Origin: Pezizomycotina sp. ARF18
Taxonomy: Eukaryota > Ascomycota
NCBI GenBank assembly: GCA_002224055.1
Contig: AZLU01000112.1
Location: 43,394 to 107,393 of the forward strand
DNA length: 64,000 bases
Reading direction: 5' to 3'
The position numbers and the translations under genes were made by a program. Positions 34,892-47,127 of this stretch are shown in pieces. The notes below the pieces were generated by a model. It did not search any database. It was not told the origin of the DNA and saw only the letters and a program-made list of their open reading frames with translations. Positions within the stretch are counted from its first letter, which is position 1, and each line of letters begins with the position of its first letter.

Positions 34892-37800
34892 TTTCCTTTC
34901 CCTCGACTTTCTTTTTTTTTCTATTCTTTATTCTCCCCTTATTAATTGATATATATTATTATATCATATATTATTTATATTTCTTATTATTTATTTATTA
35001 AAATAATTATTTATTATTATTATTATTAATATTATTATCTGCTTTTTTTTTTTTTTTTGTGAGAGGAAAAAGAAATATATAGTGATAAAAAGCAAGAAAA
35101 TGAATATAAAGAAAAAAAAAAAAGACGATTATTAGAAAAAAAAGGGAAAACTAAGTTCCTGTTTGAATATGTATACCCTGTGGTCACGGATCTGACGATC
35201 TAAAATAATAATAATCCTTTCCTCTGTGGATCCAAATATAACTCGATTGTCATTCCGTGGCCTTCGAACCATGGCAGAACTTCAAAGGTTTCCAAGTATG
35301 GCAGACCGAACCGTAAAGTATTATTTCGCCTGGGATAGATTATCTATATTGGCATTATCGATTGATACGAGGTACGAATGCGAACCCTCATGGTGCAACC
35401 ATTCTTATAAAACTCCGGGTGGTTGGGAATAGTGACTTTTTAAGCTCCGATCGAACCGTCGCGAAGGTACCAAGTCATTTGACGGAGCAGTCCTCATCTT
35501 TTTCTTTTATTTGCTTTTTTTCGTGTAGGTCTGTCCTGGGGTCCGTTCTGGGGATTGCAGGAAAGGAAATAGTATATTTCTTTTTTCTGATTTGTTAACC
35601 TTTTGAATAAATATTATTTTATTGGTATTTGATTTACCCTGGGGAAAAAGCAAAAAAAAATAAAATAAGGGCTAAAAGAAGCAAGCCATGCACGATTCAA
35701 AATATCGACAGTGAAAGTTCTGTATATAGTATGAAGAGTATGAAGAGATGTCAGTGCCAGGTGGTGGTGATGCATTGTATAGGGTAAATCTCATCAACTA
35801 TATAAATTTTCTAATAGTATAAGCGTGCGTGCGTGGTGGTGCGTACAAAGTAGAGGTGTGAAGGTGTGGGGGTAACCAAAAAAAAAAAAAAAAAACCTTA
35901 GCAGGCTTTACCCCTGGTGTGTCGCGAAATAGAGAAGTGACGTCTAAACTGTGATATTATTCTGTATTATTCTTTTTGATTCAAGAGGAACGAGAGGGTG
36001 AAAGAAGCAGAAAAAAGAAAAGAAAAGGAAAAGGAATATAGGAACGCGAATCAAGATGGTGTGAAAAAGAGTTTCTTTTTTCCTCGTGGGAGGGAATATA
36101 AAAGATACATTTGTCAGGGAGAGTTCTTTGGAAGGATTTAGCTTGAAGGAGCTGCTGAACTTACTCGATAATAGCTTCCTCTGCTATTGCAGAAAGGTGA
36201 TTTGATCGCTTTCGTTATTGTTATTCATTCGTTCCGTTGGTTATTCAAGTACAACGTAATGAGGTCTCATGCAGATCCGCGGATTACCCAAACAGGTCAA
36301 GGGCAGAAGCTGAAGAAGAAACAGAACCACACCACGCACCTAAAATATAAGGGACAACAAAAGTTAAGGTACATTGAGCGGAACGGGGTACGTACCCTTG
36401 GATTGCTTGAATGCATTGTTACTGTAGAGGACTCCGTTGCCGTATTACATCTAAACGTTACTTTTCACGGTAAAACGGCTCGCAGGCTCCCGACACACTA
36501 CACCGTTCTGCTGGGAATTTGGTTTTTCTGTTAGCCACCGACCCACCGATAGCGACGGGCTTGTCAGATGCCCCGTTTCCCATCCCTCTGCTCGATTGGA
36601 TAGATTAAAATCTCCCGGAGGACTGTGCGAGCTGAGAAACGAGGGTAGGGCAGGGCCCCATTCCCTTACCGTTTTATCCGGGGAAATAAAACAAAAGATA
36701 ATACCCTAAAAGGATCTCAAACATAAAGGTTAGATTTGACAACTTTCGGCTCACTCCCAAGAGTTATTTGACTGGCTGACACTAGATATACTGCATACCT
36801 CATACACACAACCAATCTGCGGGAGACGATCTTGTATTTGACGCAAATCTGGAACTTTGGGTTCTTACAGTCTTAGATCTCGCTTTCCATTTCTCGAAAT
36901 ACCTAATAAAGGCAAATGAATATAAACAAATGTCAATGGTGATTAGCGGAGTTTCATATATTATTTTTGCAGCAAATAGCATGATCGCGGGATTGGCCGA
37001 TAGCTCACCAATTTGACCTATATTTTCAAAACTTCATTAAGTAGCCCAAAGGCATTAACAGGAGCTTCAAGTTCCTGGGCAATTATTTAACAATAACCTA
37101 TGAATAGTCCCCAGTAGGACGGAGATATAGTGTCCGCGGAAGTCCAGAAATATTGATAATAAGGATTACCTCTGTGCGTCTGGAAATTACCACGGACGTA
37201 ATATAAATTCCACGAGATTATACTACTGTGAAGCCTTAGCGAGTTGAACCAGCTTCCTCTTTCAAACACTCACCTAGAAAAAAATAGAGAAAAATTAAGC
37301 GTGAAAGCAACACTATAAGATCTCTCGCTTGTAGTAGCCAGATCCGGTGTATACTTCGCGAATCTTGTATCTTCTCCCTTTAGGTAGCAGTACGAGGAGA
37401 ACGATTGATTCGTACCGCTAACGACCGAAGGATACGTCGCTTTGGTCCGAGGAACACCACGCGCAAAAGGACAAAGTAGCAACGGAGGGCCGCGGAGACG
37501 AGAGCAACATCTGGGTTTTCTGGAAAAATAAACTACAGCCTAGCCGTATAATTAACAAGCCTGCTCTGATTCGTGCTTTATTGCTTTTCTCGTTTTGTCG
37601 TATCGAAAACCTCTATTGGGATTTCCGGCTGAACGACTGAACGGAAAAATAATAATCTTAAAAAGGAAAAAAAAAAAAAAAAAATAGAATAAAAAAATAA
37701 AGTGAATACCAAGTAATAACAAACACACTTTCTTTCTTCGTTCCCCACACTTGAAAGCTAATTCCTCTAACGAAATTCGGATTAAACCCGAACCGGCGGT

Positions 37801-38129
37801 TTCTTAATTCCGTATAGTAAATGGCAAAAATTCGAGACGACAGTAAGGAAAAAACAATCCCATCGTCGTTTAACGGGTACGAAATCTCAAGTTCACGACA
37901 CGTGTTCATTTCGGAATTCAAAGGAAAATAAGATGAAGTAAAATAAAAATCGAAAGCAATAAGAAACAAGCTTGTTTCAGCCCCCTCTTCTTTTCGAGCC
38001 TTTCCTGATCGGATTTAGTTGATTCGGGGTTTCCGGCGATTTCGTGATAGACAGGAAGAAAAGGGAGATATCAAGATATCAAAACGAAACAAAATGAGCA
38101 AGAGCCGTACTCATCTAGCTTCGTAGTAG

Positions 38130-38840
38130 TGACCTCTCCACTCTCAGTGCGATCCTTGGTCATTACCTGAAAAGCTCATCTGCCACATTCCGGCTCCACA
38201 AACCAGAAGTGTCGAGTTCGAGGCCATCCTTCTGCGGACGGAATCACTGGTTCTACCATTTGGTCGCAACTGCTGTGGTAAAGGCGAAGCTGAATCTCCA
38301 GGCGAGATTGAGAAGAAGAAGAACGCCATCTCGCCTCTGAAGCGAGCTAGAGCGAGGCCAAGGTGATAAGCGGGATGCGTTGTGACGAGTCCATCCTTGG
38401 ATATGCAAATGTACTCCCCTGCGTGGGGAATATACTGCATACCAGCACATGGTAGAGCTCAGCGTATATCGAGCCCCCTGGTGGGTCCCGAACGGGAATA
38501 GGAACATCCTTAGTGGACGCAGTCCTCGCAAGATTACACCTGCCAGAGCAAGGCGACGGGACTGCTACAGGAACCGCCGCAGGAACACCTACAATAGAAG
38601 AGCCGAATGGGGTCGATCAGCCAGGTTCTTCAAGACCGATAGCAGAAAATCTAAATACGACAATATCGGTGGCAGTAATGAGAAGAAAATCAGGTGGAGA
38701 CCTACACGAGAAGTCCTGGCCATTGTAGCCGTGGATCATGATCAGAATACAGCTAACGGACAGAAGATTTTTACGAGAGATGCGGGTTTAAGGAGGTTGG
38801 GTTTGACTAGACGCGTGGGCTGGAAGTTTGGGAGATGGTA
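38130..38840 (+). CDS. doubtful coding region, strand uncertain
   Basis: A GC-richer patch inside the gene desert. On the plus strand one frame gives PAPQTRSVEFEAILLRTES and another gives EPPGGSRTGIGTSLVDAVLA running to AENLNTTISVAVMRRKSGGD. The patch ends near a GTAAGT donor at 38838. The minus strand is also open, giving HAGEYICISKDGLVTTHPAY in one frame and IVGVPAAVPVAVPSP in another. I recognise neither product. It may be an exon of an unknown gene or a decayed copy of one. The strand given is a weak preference based on the donor site. Confidence 0.25.
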
Positions 38841-39892
38841 AGTCCTCCAAACTGCGAGAAAATAATAGAAACATACGATAGGAAGAAAAAAAAATTTTTT
38901 TTGAACCCCCAAGCTTTTCAACCAGCGCATTTTCAATATCAAGTCGCAATGAAAGGAAGCAAAAGGAGGTACAACTCGTAACGAACTGACGAAACGATCC
39001 TTCCGTGAGGGAAAAAAGGATTGACGTTTGGTACATGTAAGCAAGCATAAATCAAGACTACGTACCTGCATCCCAGAACTTTCCATGATAGAGCATTTGA
39101 TCATGAATACAGACTTCCTTTTCTCCGATCCAAAACTCACGATTGACATCACATTCTTTTTTTTTATTCTTTCTTTTCTTTTTATAAGGCCCAAGAGAAG
39201 GGTCCACATCTCGGTATTCCCTGAGGTTCTGAAGAAGCTCTTGGAAAAATAGAAATAAAATAAAATTAATAATCGTTAATTCCATCAAGTGCCGCTTTTA
39301 CAGCAGAACTTAATCACGCATCGTAATGCATTGTCGAATGAGATCCTTACCATCATGTGTGGGTCGGAAAGTTCCCGTGTAGTGTTGATATTGAAGTGTT
39401 ATCACATTACCAAAGCTGTCACCTGTTCTCGCATTAAAAAAAATAGGAAAAACGAAGAAAAGCCTTGTAAGTATGGTTTATCATTTATCGTATTTGTATA
39501 GTTTGACAGAGGACTCCCGGCTGTCTTTCATCTCGGATATACGTAATTGATGATGCAAGAGAAGCTAGAAGGAAGAGAACGAAAAGGAATAAAATATCCG
39601 CGATCTAATAGAAAGAATGGTTTAGAGAACTAGAATGTATACGTAAAATACGAGGGAGAGCTCGTTCCCGCACAAAGGAAGTTTTTTTTTTTTTTTTTTT
39701 TTCTGGTATGGAGTGCTTTGAGCGGTTGATATGTAGGAATTGAGTAGGTGGTGACGGTGGTATACAGGGTCCTCACAAATTTAAATCCGTGGGAACACGA
39801 GAAATAAAAAAAGAAAAAAGAGAAATAAAAGTGAAAGTGCATAGGGATATCCAAAAGGGACACGTTCCGTTAAAAGAGCGAGATCTGATCGA

Positions 39893-39920
39893 ATAAGATT
39901 AGATTAGATTAGATTAGATA
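39893..39920. repeat. AGATT pentamer repeat
   Basis: Four to five tandem AGATT units about ten bases upstream of the palindromic element of the uL4 promoter. Confidence 0.85.
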
Positions 39921-39930
39921 ATTAACGTGA

Positions 39931-39946
39931 TAGGGCTAAAAACCCT
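39931..39946. promoter_or_regulatory. telobox-like palindrome upstream of uL4
   Basis: TAGGGCTAAAAACCCT followed by CC lies about 200 bases upstream of the uL4 start codon. It has the same TAGGG...ACCCTCC shape and nearly the same spacing (6 versus 7) as the element upstream of eS30 at 1642. A shared regulator of ribosomal protein genes is the inference. Confidence 0.45.
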
Positions 39947-40107
39947 CCAACGGCTTTTAAACCCACACCAGAGTTTTTTTCTTCTCCTCCTAATTCTGTC
40001 TTGGCATTATCACACTACCAAGACCAATTTTAACATCACGAAAAATCCCTTCTTCTTACTTACTCACCTTAACGAAATCGACAACCCATCATCGACCTCG
40101 ACCCGAA

Positions 40108-40115
40108 TATATAAA
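40108..40115 (+). promoter_or_regulatory. TATA-like box of uL4
   Basis: TATATAAA lies 30 bases before the uL4 ATG. That is very close, so the transcript would have a short leader if this is the TATA element. Confidence 0.35.
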
Positions 40116-40144
40116 GGGATATCTTCACAATAAACAAAAAAAAA

Positions 40145-41548
40145 ATGGTATCGATAGTAGACATTGGATTGTTTCAGCCGTATTGACTTGAGTTACGAGG
40201 ACTAACGAACGTGTAATCTGGTTTGTGCTTTTTATCATAGACTTCTCTCGCAAATATCTCAGTCTTCTCGGCTGAGGGCAAATCCGAGTCGACCTTGCCC
40301 CTCCCCGACGTCTTCAAGTCGCCAATCCGTCCCGATGTCGTTCAGGCGATTCACACCGGAATGGCGAAGAACAGGCGTCAGGCTTACGCCGTGAGCGAGA
40401 AAGCCGGTCACCAGACTAGCGCTGAGTCTTGGGGAACTGGTACGTTTGACTTGGATTCTGGACATTTCTGTGGAGTGCTACTGGGGGAGAGTATTGGGGA
40501 AGAAATAGGCATTATCACGAGTTGAAGATACTGACCGGGGGGAAATTTTTTTTTTGTGTGTGAACAGGTCGTGCCGTCGCTCGTATTCTCGTGTCTCCGG
40601 AGGAGGTACCCACCGTGCCGGTCAGGCTGCCTTTGGTAACCAGTGCCGTTCCGGTCGTATGTTCGCTCCTACCAAGGTCTGGAGGCGCTGGCACGTCAAG
40701 CTCAACCTCAACCAGAAGTACGTGCAGATTCCAATTCAATCCTTAAAAAGTCACTTGAAGAGAATTCCCAACTAAAACAACTTCCTTTATTTTACAGGCG
40801 TTTCGCTACCGCTTCTGCTCTTGCGCTTCCGCATCCCTCCCGCTTGTCCTCTCCCGTGGACACCGCGTCTCGAGCACCCCATCCATCCCTCGTCACTCCT
40901 CCTCCTCCCTCCCGTCGCTGACCAAGACCCGCGCCGCCGCTGCGCTGTTCAAGGCCGTCGGCGCCTACGATGACATTGTTAAGGTCCACAAGTCCCGCAA
41001 GCTGCGTGCCGGTAAGGGCAAGCTCCGTGGACGCAGGGCACCGCCAGCGCCGTGGCCCTCTCTTCATCTTCGATGCTGCTGAGGACGGCAAGACCCTCGT
41101 CAAGGCTTTAGGAACGTCCCCGGAGTCGAAACCTGCTCTGTCCAGGCCCTGAACCTCCTCCAGCTCGCCCCTGGTGGTCACCTCGGCCGCTTCATCATCT
41201 GGTCGTCCAACGCCTTCAAGGCCCTCGACAAGGTCTACGGCACCACCACCACCCCTCGGAGCTCAAGAAGGATTTCGTCCTCCCGTCGACGTTCGTCACC
41301 AACGCCGATATTGGCAGGCTGATCAACTCTTCCGAAATCCAGAACGTCGTCCGCGCCGTCAAGGGTACGTCGAGGACAAAGAGGGCCGGAGGCCTGAAGA
41401 AGAACCCGCTGAAGAACAGGCAGGTCATGCTGAGGTGAACCCTTACGCCAAGGGCTACGCCTCTGCCAAACTGGGACATCAGAAGTTCAAGGAGGGCAAG
41501 CCACAGCGTGCAGGAGAGGCATTCACCAATCTCCGTAAGGAAGATTGA
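40145..41548 (+). CDS. RPL4: 60S ribosomal protein uL4
   Basis: Large-subunit protein lining the peptide exit tunnel. Exon 1 is only the ATG at 40145-40147, immediately followed by a GT donor. The intron (40148-40240) joins it to [20 protein letters not shown]. Exon 2 contains [20 protein letters not shown] and [21 protein letters not shown] second intron (40440-40567) and a third (from about 40717 to 40797) flank [20 protein letters not shown] and [14 protein letters not shown]. The rest reads [69 protein letters not shown] and a Lys-rich end [14 protein letters not shown] to 41548. Length is about 365 residues, normal for fungal uL4. At least eight single-base shifts break the frame. Given the essential role these are almost certainly consensus errors. 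Confidence 0.93.
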
Positions 41549-41799
41549 AGTTGGATGTTCTTTTTTCTGTCTGCATTTGGTGTTCTCTTGTCTTTTTTCA
41601 AAAATGCTTTTGTTATATCGGTTTATCTTTTCAAACGGGTGTTATTTCGTTTTTTTCTTCCGTTCATGTTTTACTGGCAAACTAATTGGGGTTCTTCCTT
41701 GTATTTCCTACGATAAATTATCTTCTCTTCATCCCTTTCAACACGAAACTCGGGTTTATAATCACGAAATCACAACCTTTACTTACTATTACACCACTT

Positions 41800-41805
41800 A
41801 ATAAA
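41800..41805 (+). terminator. AATAAA polyadenylation-like signal after uL4
   Basis: AATAAA about 250 bases downstream of the uL4 stop codon, preceded by T-rich sequence. Fungal signals are loose, so this is only a candidate. Confidence 0.3.
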
Positions 41806-42265
41806 GCTCAAGGCTAAGGAATGAGTTGAGCACCATACAACTTCACTTTGAGAATTATAAATTATGATGATACGAGTGAGACTACGTGACATTCACGTTA
41901 ATTATAAAATCCAATGAACAATTCGTTAAATTAGGTCAAAATTACGTAGGGGATACCCACTGCAAATTTAACAAGTTATGCGGTCGTCAAATGCTACCAT
42001 TTCTTCAACTAACATGGATGGTATGGAGCTATGTATAATAACCTTGCTATCTCGGATCAGCAGCTCGATTTCAGCTCGTATCTATAGATAAAGCACGATG
42101 AACTTCCCCCCAAAGTGAGGAGTCGATCTGCAACCTTTTTACGGAATCCGATTACAGGGATGTCCCTTCTTTTTTTTAGCAATCAATTTGCGATCATTTT
42201 TGGCTTTCTTAGCACGATGTATGTTTTTAAATCATACATGAAATCATCTTACAAAAGTTCAGCAT

Positions 42266-43411
42266 TTAAGCCTTGCTCTCCAGCTTCTTCTCAACTTCAA
42301 GTATCCTCTTCGTAGTATCAATCACATCCTGTTCGATACCCGTGTACTTCAACCCCAGTATATCTATACTAGGCTTATTATCCGCACCGTAAACACCTCC
42401 CTCAGGATAATCCCTCTCCTCCTTAGACAGTTCCTTAACCAATCCCTTCCCCTTAAGCTCGGGGAACTTCTCGTTTAGAATCCTCGTGATCTGAGGAAGG
42501 CTGTAATTCCCCTCCGTAATCAAAAACCTTTTCCCGCCGGCTTCGGATACCGTCATCGCCTTCAAATGCGCCAGCGATAAATCGCGGACGTCGACCCACA
42601 GCCATACCACGTGAGCCGGCGCCTTTTCGAGATTACCCCGGATCATGCTGTACTGCCGCAGCGTCGACATGCCGCCGTCGTTCAGGCTCTTCATCGGCTG
42701 CATCGGCGGTCCGAGTACGGCGGGTGGGTTTAACACTACAAGATCAAACTTTGGTTTTACTCTATCCATGAATTTCCCACGCGGCGAGTTCGGCCGCCTT
42801 TTTAGAGTAGGAGTAAGCGACGGAGCTATTGTCCCGCGGCGCGAGCGCGTCTTCGAGCTCAAATGTCTGCCAATCGTTCGAGGTGTACGTATACCCCGGC
42901 CGCGGACCCCCGTTTTTGCCATCGTTAATAGACGCGAAGCTGGCCGTTATAACGACACGCTTGACGGACGGCGCGTGCTTGTGTACGGATTCGAGGAGGT
43001 ACTTGGTTCCTTTTACGGCGGGCTCGATCAGGTCATTCTTAAAGTCCTTCGCGAAGGCCGTAAAGGGCGATGCGGTGTGTAGGACGTAATCGAAGCCCGT
43101 GTGCTTCTGCAGTACGGGATCCCACGCCTCTTCGACGAGGAACGTGGGACGACGTCGAATGTTAGCTGCTTGGAGTCGATGGCCGATCGTAGGGATGACG
43201 TCCAGGAGATCATTTCCCGGACTTTTGCGTCGGAGCGGACGGTGCCGACGACTTCATAGTTTTCCTACCAATTAAAGCGAATTGTTAGACTCATTACTAT
43301 ATTAGAAGGGAATTGTGAACACAGAAATCATACCTTTAGCAGGTCTAGCAGGATCTGTGTAGCGATGTACCCATTGGCACCGGTGAGGAGCACTTTTGGT
43401 CCGAAAGCCAT
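42266..43411 (-). CDS. NAD(P)-dependent extended SDR, DFR/GRE2-like reductase
   Basis: Cytosolic reductase of the dihydroflavonol-4-reductase/methylglyoxal-reductase group. Exon 1 (43334-43411) reads MAFGPKVLLTGANGYIATQI, with the Rossmann motif G-A-N-G-Y-I-A. A 69-base intron (43265-43333) follows, then YEVVGTVRSDAKVREM. Further blocks are DYVLHTASPFTAFAKDFKND, SVKRVVITASFASIND, the catalytic SVAYSYSKKAAELAAWEFMD (Tyr-x3-Lys) and LVVLNPPAVLGPPM. The substrate loop is followed by WLWVDVRDLSLAHLKAMTV. It ends VEKKLESKA at 42266. Length is about 345 residues, as usual for the group. The 3' two thirds is open in one frame of 218 codons and the first third has several one-base shifts. Substrate probably a small aldehyde or ketone. 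Confidence 0.88.
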
Positions 43412-44632
43412 GGCTAATTGTATTGTTATTTAATTAATTAGAAATTCTCAACGATTCGAGTTTTCCCAAGTAATTGAAGATATCTAAGTTGTCAATTGAT
43501 TGAAGCTGTTGTGTTGAACGATAACGGTCAAATATTCCCCAGGCTAGGAAAGAACCGATTCCTTTTATAAACCTCTTGAAGTTCTCAAACTCTCGTATAA
43601 TCTAACCAGCGGAACTTCAAACCCGCGATCGCAAAAAATCGTCGACGCAAATCAGTAAGATTCAACTGTGACTCTCTGAGCGAATTTTTTTACATTTGAT
43701 GATTTGATGATTTGAAATACGAAGCGAAAAAAGGTGCAAATAACTTTAGAAACCGGAGGTTAGACGAGTTTAAATCCAGAAAAATCCGAGAATTTAAAGT
43801 ATCTCAATCACTAAATCCATAAAGCATTTTTTTTTTTTTTTTTCTCCCACGGCAAGGATGGAATTTTAGCGAGACAATCGACTGTAAGCCTATAGCATTA
43901 TGGATCATGATTACTTCTCCTACTAAAGATTACGCTAAGAAGAAAATTGCTTCGAAGACATTCGGATATCGGTTATAGATGACGGCAATTGCAATATTGA
44001 GGCCATCCTCCGGAGTTAGCCCTAAAGCTAGTACAGTCGCCCGGAATATCCCACCGGTCCGCGTTGACAGATTGCTTAAAAAGGCTTACTTATCTGCACC
44101 GGCGAATAGGATCGCATCGTTCACCAACAACTTCCGAGGTGACATGGCGGGGGATATTTAATAACGGATCCATAGTTGAGGTGAATCAATAATGTCTCTG
44201 TTAATTGGAACTTGGACCCTCATGGGCAAGTCCAGATTGAAATTTCCATTCCTATTCCATGTAGATTATGCCCGCCTCCGGAACGTGCGGTTCTTGGAAC
44301 GACGACGACGACCTTTTGACTGGAAATGCGATGTGCTGTGGTTCCAAAGGGACAAATTGCGAAGAACATGGGTATTCTAATAGTAATAACTCAGGATTGG
44401 GAGAGAAGCGGAAGAAAATGATAGAATACTGTAGAAAAATTCCATTGCAATTGCTACTAGAAACGCTTGTTTATATAAATTTGCTCGTGATTCGATAATA
44501 GTTAAAATAAAAAAGGAAAAGGAAACGAAAGCATAGAATGAAACCTTTGAAACCGCTGACTTGTATGAGTATAATGAAAAGCAAAAAATACCCCTTGAAA
44601 ATCGCCTTACTCTCTTTTCTTAAATAAAATTT

Positions 44633-47127
44633 TTACTGCCTGACGAAATATCTGACTCCACCGACTTGTCCGTTCATGTCTCCTGGTGTGTTGTTAACTT
44701 GGAAAATTTGGTATTCCCACGGAGCGTGAGCGATCTTAGTCCTCTCGTACTCAGCTTGCCGGAAAAGTGCGCCGATATGGTAGGATCATCTCCACCATGA
44801 AGAACAGAATTGATATAACCGAACCCGGATTGGTGCCTGTTGGCCCCTCAACCCGGTGGCACTTTGCGTTGCCCTATTTCCAGCACCCGAGGTGTAACGT
44901 ACCGGATTCCCGCGTGAGCACTAGCCGGTCGCGGTTGCGGTTTCTTCAACGTCTTCCAGATATGGCGATTTCCATGCTCGTCGTAAGTCTCTGTGACGTC
45001 GTACTTGTCCCTATCGATGAGAATGGTCGGCGTACTATGGGAACTTGGCCGCTTGAAATTCGAAGCGCCAACGGGAAGACGACTTGTAATGTTGTTGGGA
45101 TTGTCGCGCCAGAGCTAAACTCCTGACGCTTCTAGCACCAGATAGTCTATCACGTTCCGAAGTTGTTATCTTCTTGTACATTCTCCCATCTGAGCCTCGA
45201 ATGTACTTAGCATTCATGTCATCGGCCTTGAACGTTTGGTACCAGTTACCGCGGATGTCCTGAACAAAGTCCGTCGGCGGGTATCGGCTGGCTGTCCGCA
45301 GGAAGAGCAGTCGGACCTGTAGGAGGAGCAACCAGAGCTACAGGTTGTTAACTGACTTAGGGCGACGGTGCTCGAAGTGTTGGACGGATGGAGCTTCGAA
45401 GCTGGCTTTCCGTATTGTTTTATCGCAGGGCTCTTAGGTTTCTGCTTTGACCCCTTTATCGGTCTTTCCGGATTTGTTTTTCTTGTCTTCACCTCGCTTG
45501 GTTAGAATCGCCCCAGCTGTCATTGTTCGCGGCCGCAGCATCGTTTCCTCCTGAACTCCAACCGTCATTGTTGTTATTATTGTTGTCATTTGCGGCTTGT
45601 CCCAACCGTCATTGTTGTCATTGTTGTCATTGTTGTTGTCGTTCACGGGCTGTCCCAGCCGTCAGAGTTATTATTATTATTATTATTGTTGTCATTCCCA
45701 GAAGCTCCCCAGTTGTTGCCATTATTGTTTTTTAGGTCTCCTTTTCTTTACCTTTGCCTTTATTCTTCTCTTTTTTCTGCTGCTTTTATTCGTCTTATTG
45801 TTCACATTGTTATTCCTGAGTTCTTATTATTGTTGTTGTTCGCAGCCGGCGCATCCAACTATTATTAGCGCAGCACCATCGTTCTTTGTTCGCAGACGAA
45901 TCGCCCCATCCACCACTATTGTCGTTGTTACCACACTGTTGCCTATCTGAGAAGCACTTCCCCAACCGGCATTGTCGTCGTTGCCACTCCGTTTCCAAGC
46001 TGAGAAGCGCCGCCTCCCCAGCCGTTGTCGCTGCGGCTTATTGGAGCCGCTCTTCTTCGAACCGCTTCCATTCTTGCCTTTATTCAGCTACTTCCCCAGC
46101 CGCTTATCGCTCTTCGCTTTTATTGGAATTGTTTCCCCAGCCATCGTTTTCACTCGATGCAGCAGCGGCCCCGCTATCACCCCAACCACCACTGTTGTTA
46201 TTATTATTGCCGGTGTCGCCGCCAGAGTTGCCCAGCCGTCATTATTATCGTTGGAGTTCTTGTTGGCGTCGTCTCCCCGTCCGCCGTTATTATTTCCACC
46301 ACTTCCTCCATTGTTCCTGGAGTTGTTGTTGGTTGAATCACCCCATCCTTCATTATCATTAGAGTTATTGCTGTTGTTGTTCGAATCACCCCATGCTCAT
46401 TATTGTTGGATTATTGCGGTTGTTGTCGTCGAATTACCCCACCTCCGCCGTTGTTGTCGTTAGAATCACCCCATCCTCCCCCTCCACTATTGTTATTCGC
46501 ATCATTGCCCCAGCCATCACCGGCGTCGCTTTTCGCTTTGTTCGACGAAGTTGCCCCAGCCGCCACCAGAGTTGCTCTTGGCTTTATTCGAAGAGCTACC
46601 CCAGCCACCGCCGTTTTTGCCGCTCTTGTTCGATTTTTATCGCCCCAATCGCCGTTGTTGCTCTTCGCTTTCGTCGACCGGTTACCCATCCGTTGTTGTT
46701 GCTGGCTTTGTTATTACCCCAGCCGCCGTTGTTACTTTTTCAAACCAAGAAAGAAAGACTCAGCTATCCGTTCACACAAGATAGACAATTCAAGGAATAC
46801 TTTTTGCTTCTTAAGAAAACTCGATCACTCACCTCTGCTTATCCGCCCCTCCGTCTTTCGCCTTGATAATGGTGCTCGGCGCGTGGTGAACGACGACAGT
46901 GGGGTACTTGCAATCCCTATCTTTACAGTGATACTGGTAACCGTGGCGGCACTTGTGGGGGTTATTCTTATCGTCTTTGCTTTTCCCAGGACGATCTTGG
47001 TGGGGACCTCGAGACCGTTTTCACTCCGGGAGCTACCTTGCGGGATTCTCGCCGGACGCCGACGAACCCTTCTTGGGGGCGTCCGCGAACCTGATTATGG
47101 GGATGCACATCTTTGGCGATTTGCCAT
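44633..47127 (-). CDS. Trp-Gly (GWG) repeat, Asn/Gly-rich protein of unknown function
   Basis: Minus-strand gene read across many frames. The start at 47127 is tentative. N-terminal region: VLGKSKDDKNNPHKCRHGYQ then YHCKDRDCKYPTVVVHHAPS, a small Cys/His cluster that could bind a metal. A GTGAGT donor follows KDGGADKQR. The central region of roughly 430 residues carries about 20 Trp in a loose unit such as NNGGWGNS, SGGGGWGDSNDNN, DGWGNDANNN, EGWGDSTNNNSRNN, DSWGDS. Trp is nearly always flanked by Gly or acidic residues and set in Asn/Ser/Gly spacers. The C-terminal part is ordered-looking: RGNWYQTFKADDMNAKYIRG, KYDVTETYDEHGNRHIWKTL, then APWEYQIFQVNNTPGDMNGQ and VGGVRYFVRQ. I do not recognise the family. 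GW/WG repeats in disordered Asn/Ser/Gly context recall Argonaute-hook proteins, but that is inference. Confidence 0.65.

Larger units (their letters stand above)
32658..40144. other. 7.5 kb gene-poor region
   Basis: Apart from the doubtful 38.1-38.8 kb patch described separately, I see no coding region. Contents: AT-rich low complexity (32780-33000, 34920-35060), T32-A13 at 33675-33719, a CTTT microsatellite at about 34851-34891, an AGATT pentamer repeat near 39893-39920, and many short ORFs without motifs. Confidence 0.6.

Noticed and set aside
36187-36534. 115-codon plus-strand ORF
   Set aside because: No recognisable motif, ordinary AT-rich surroundings and no splice or promoter context.
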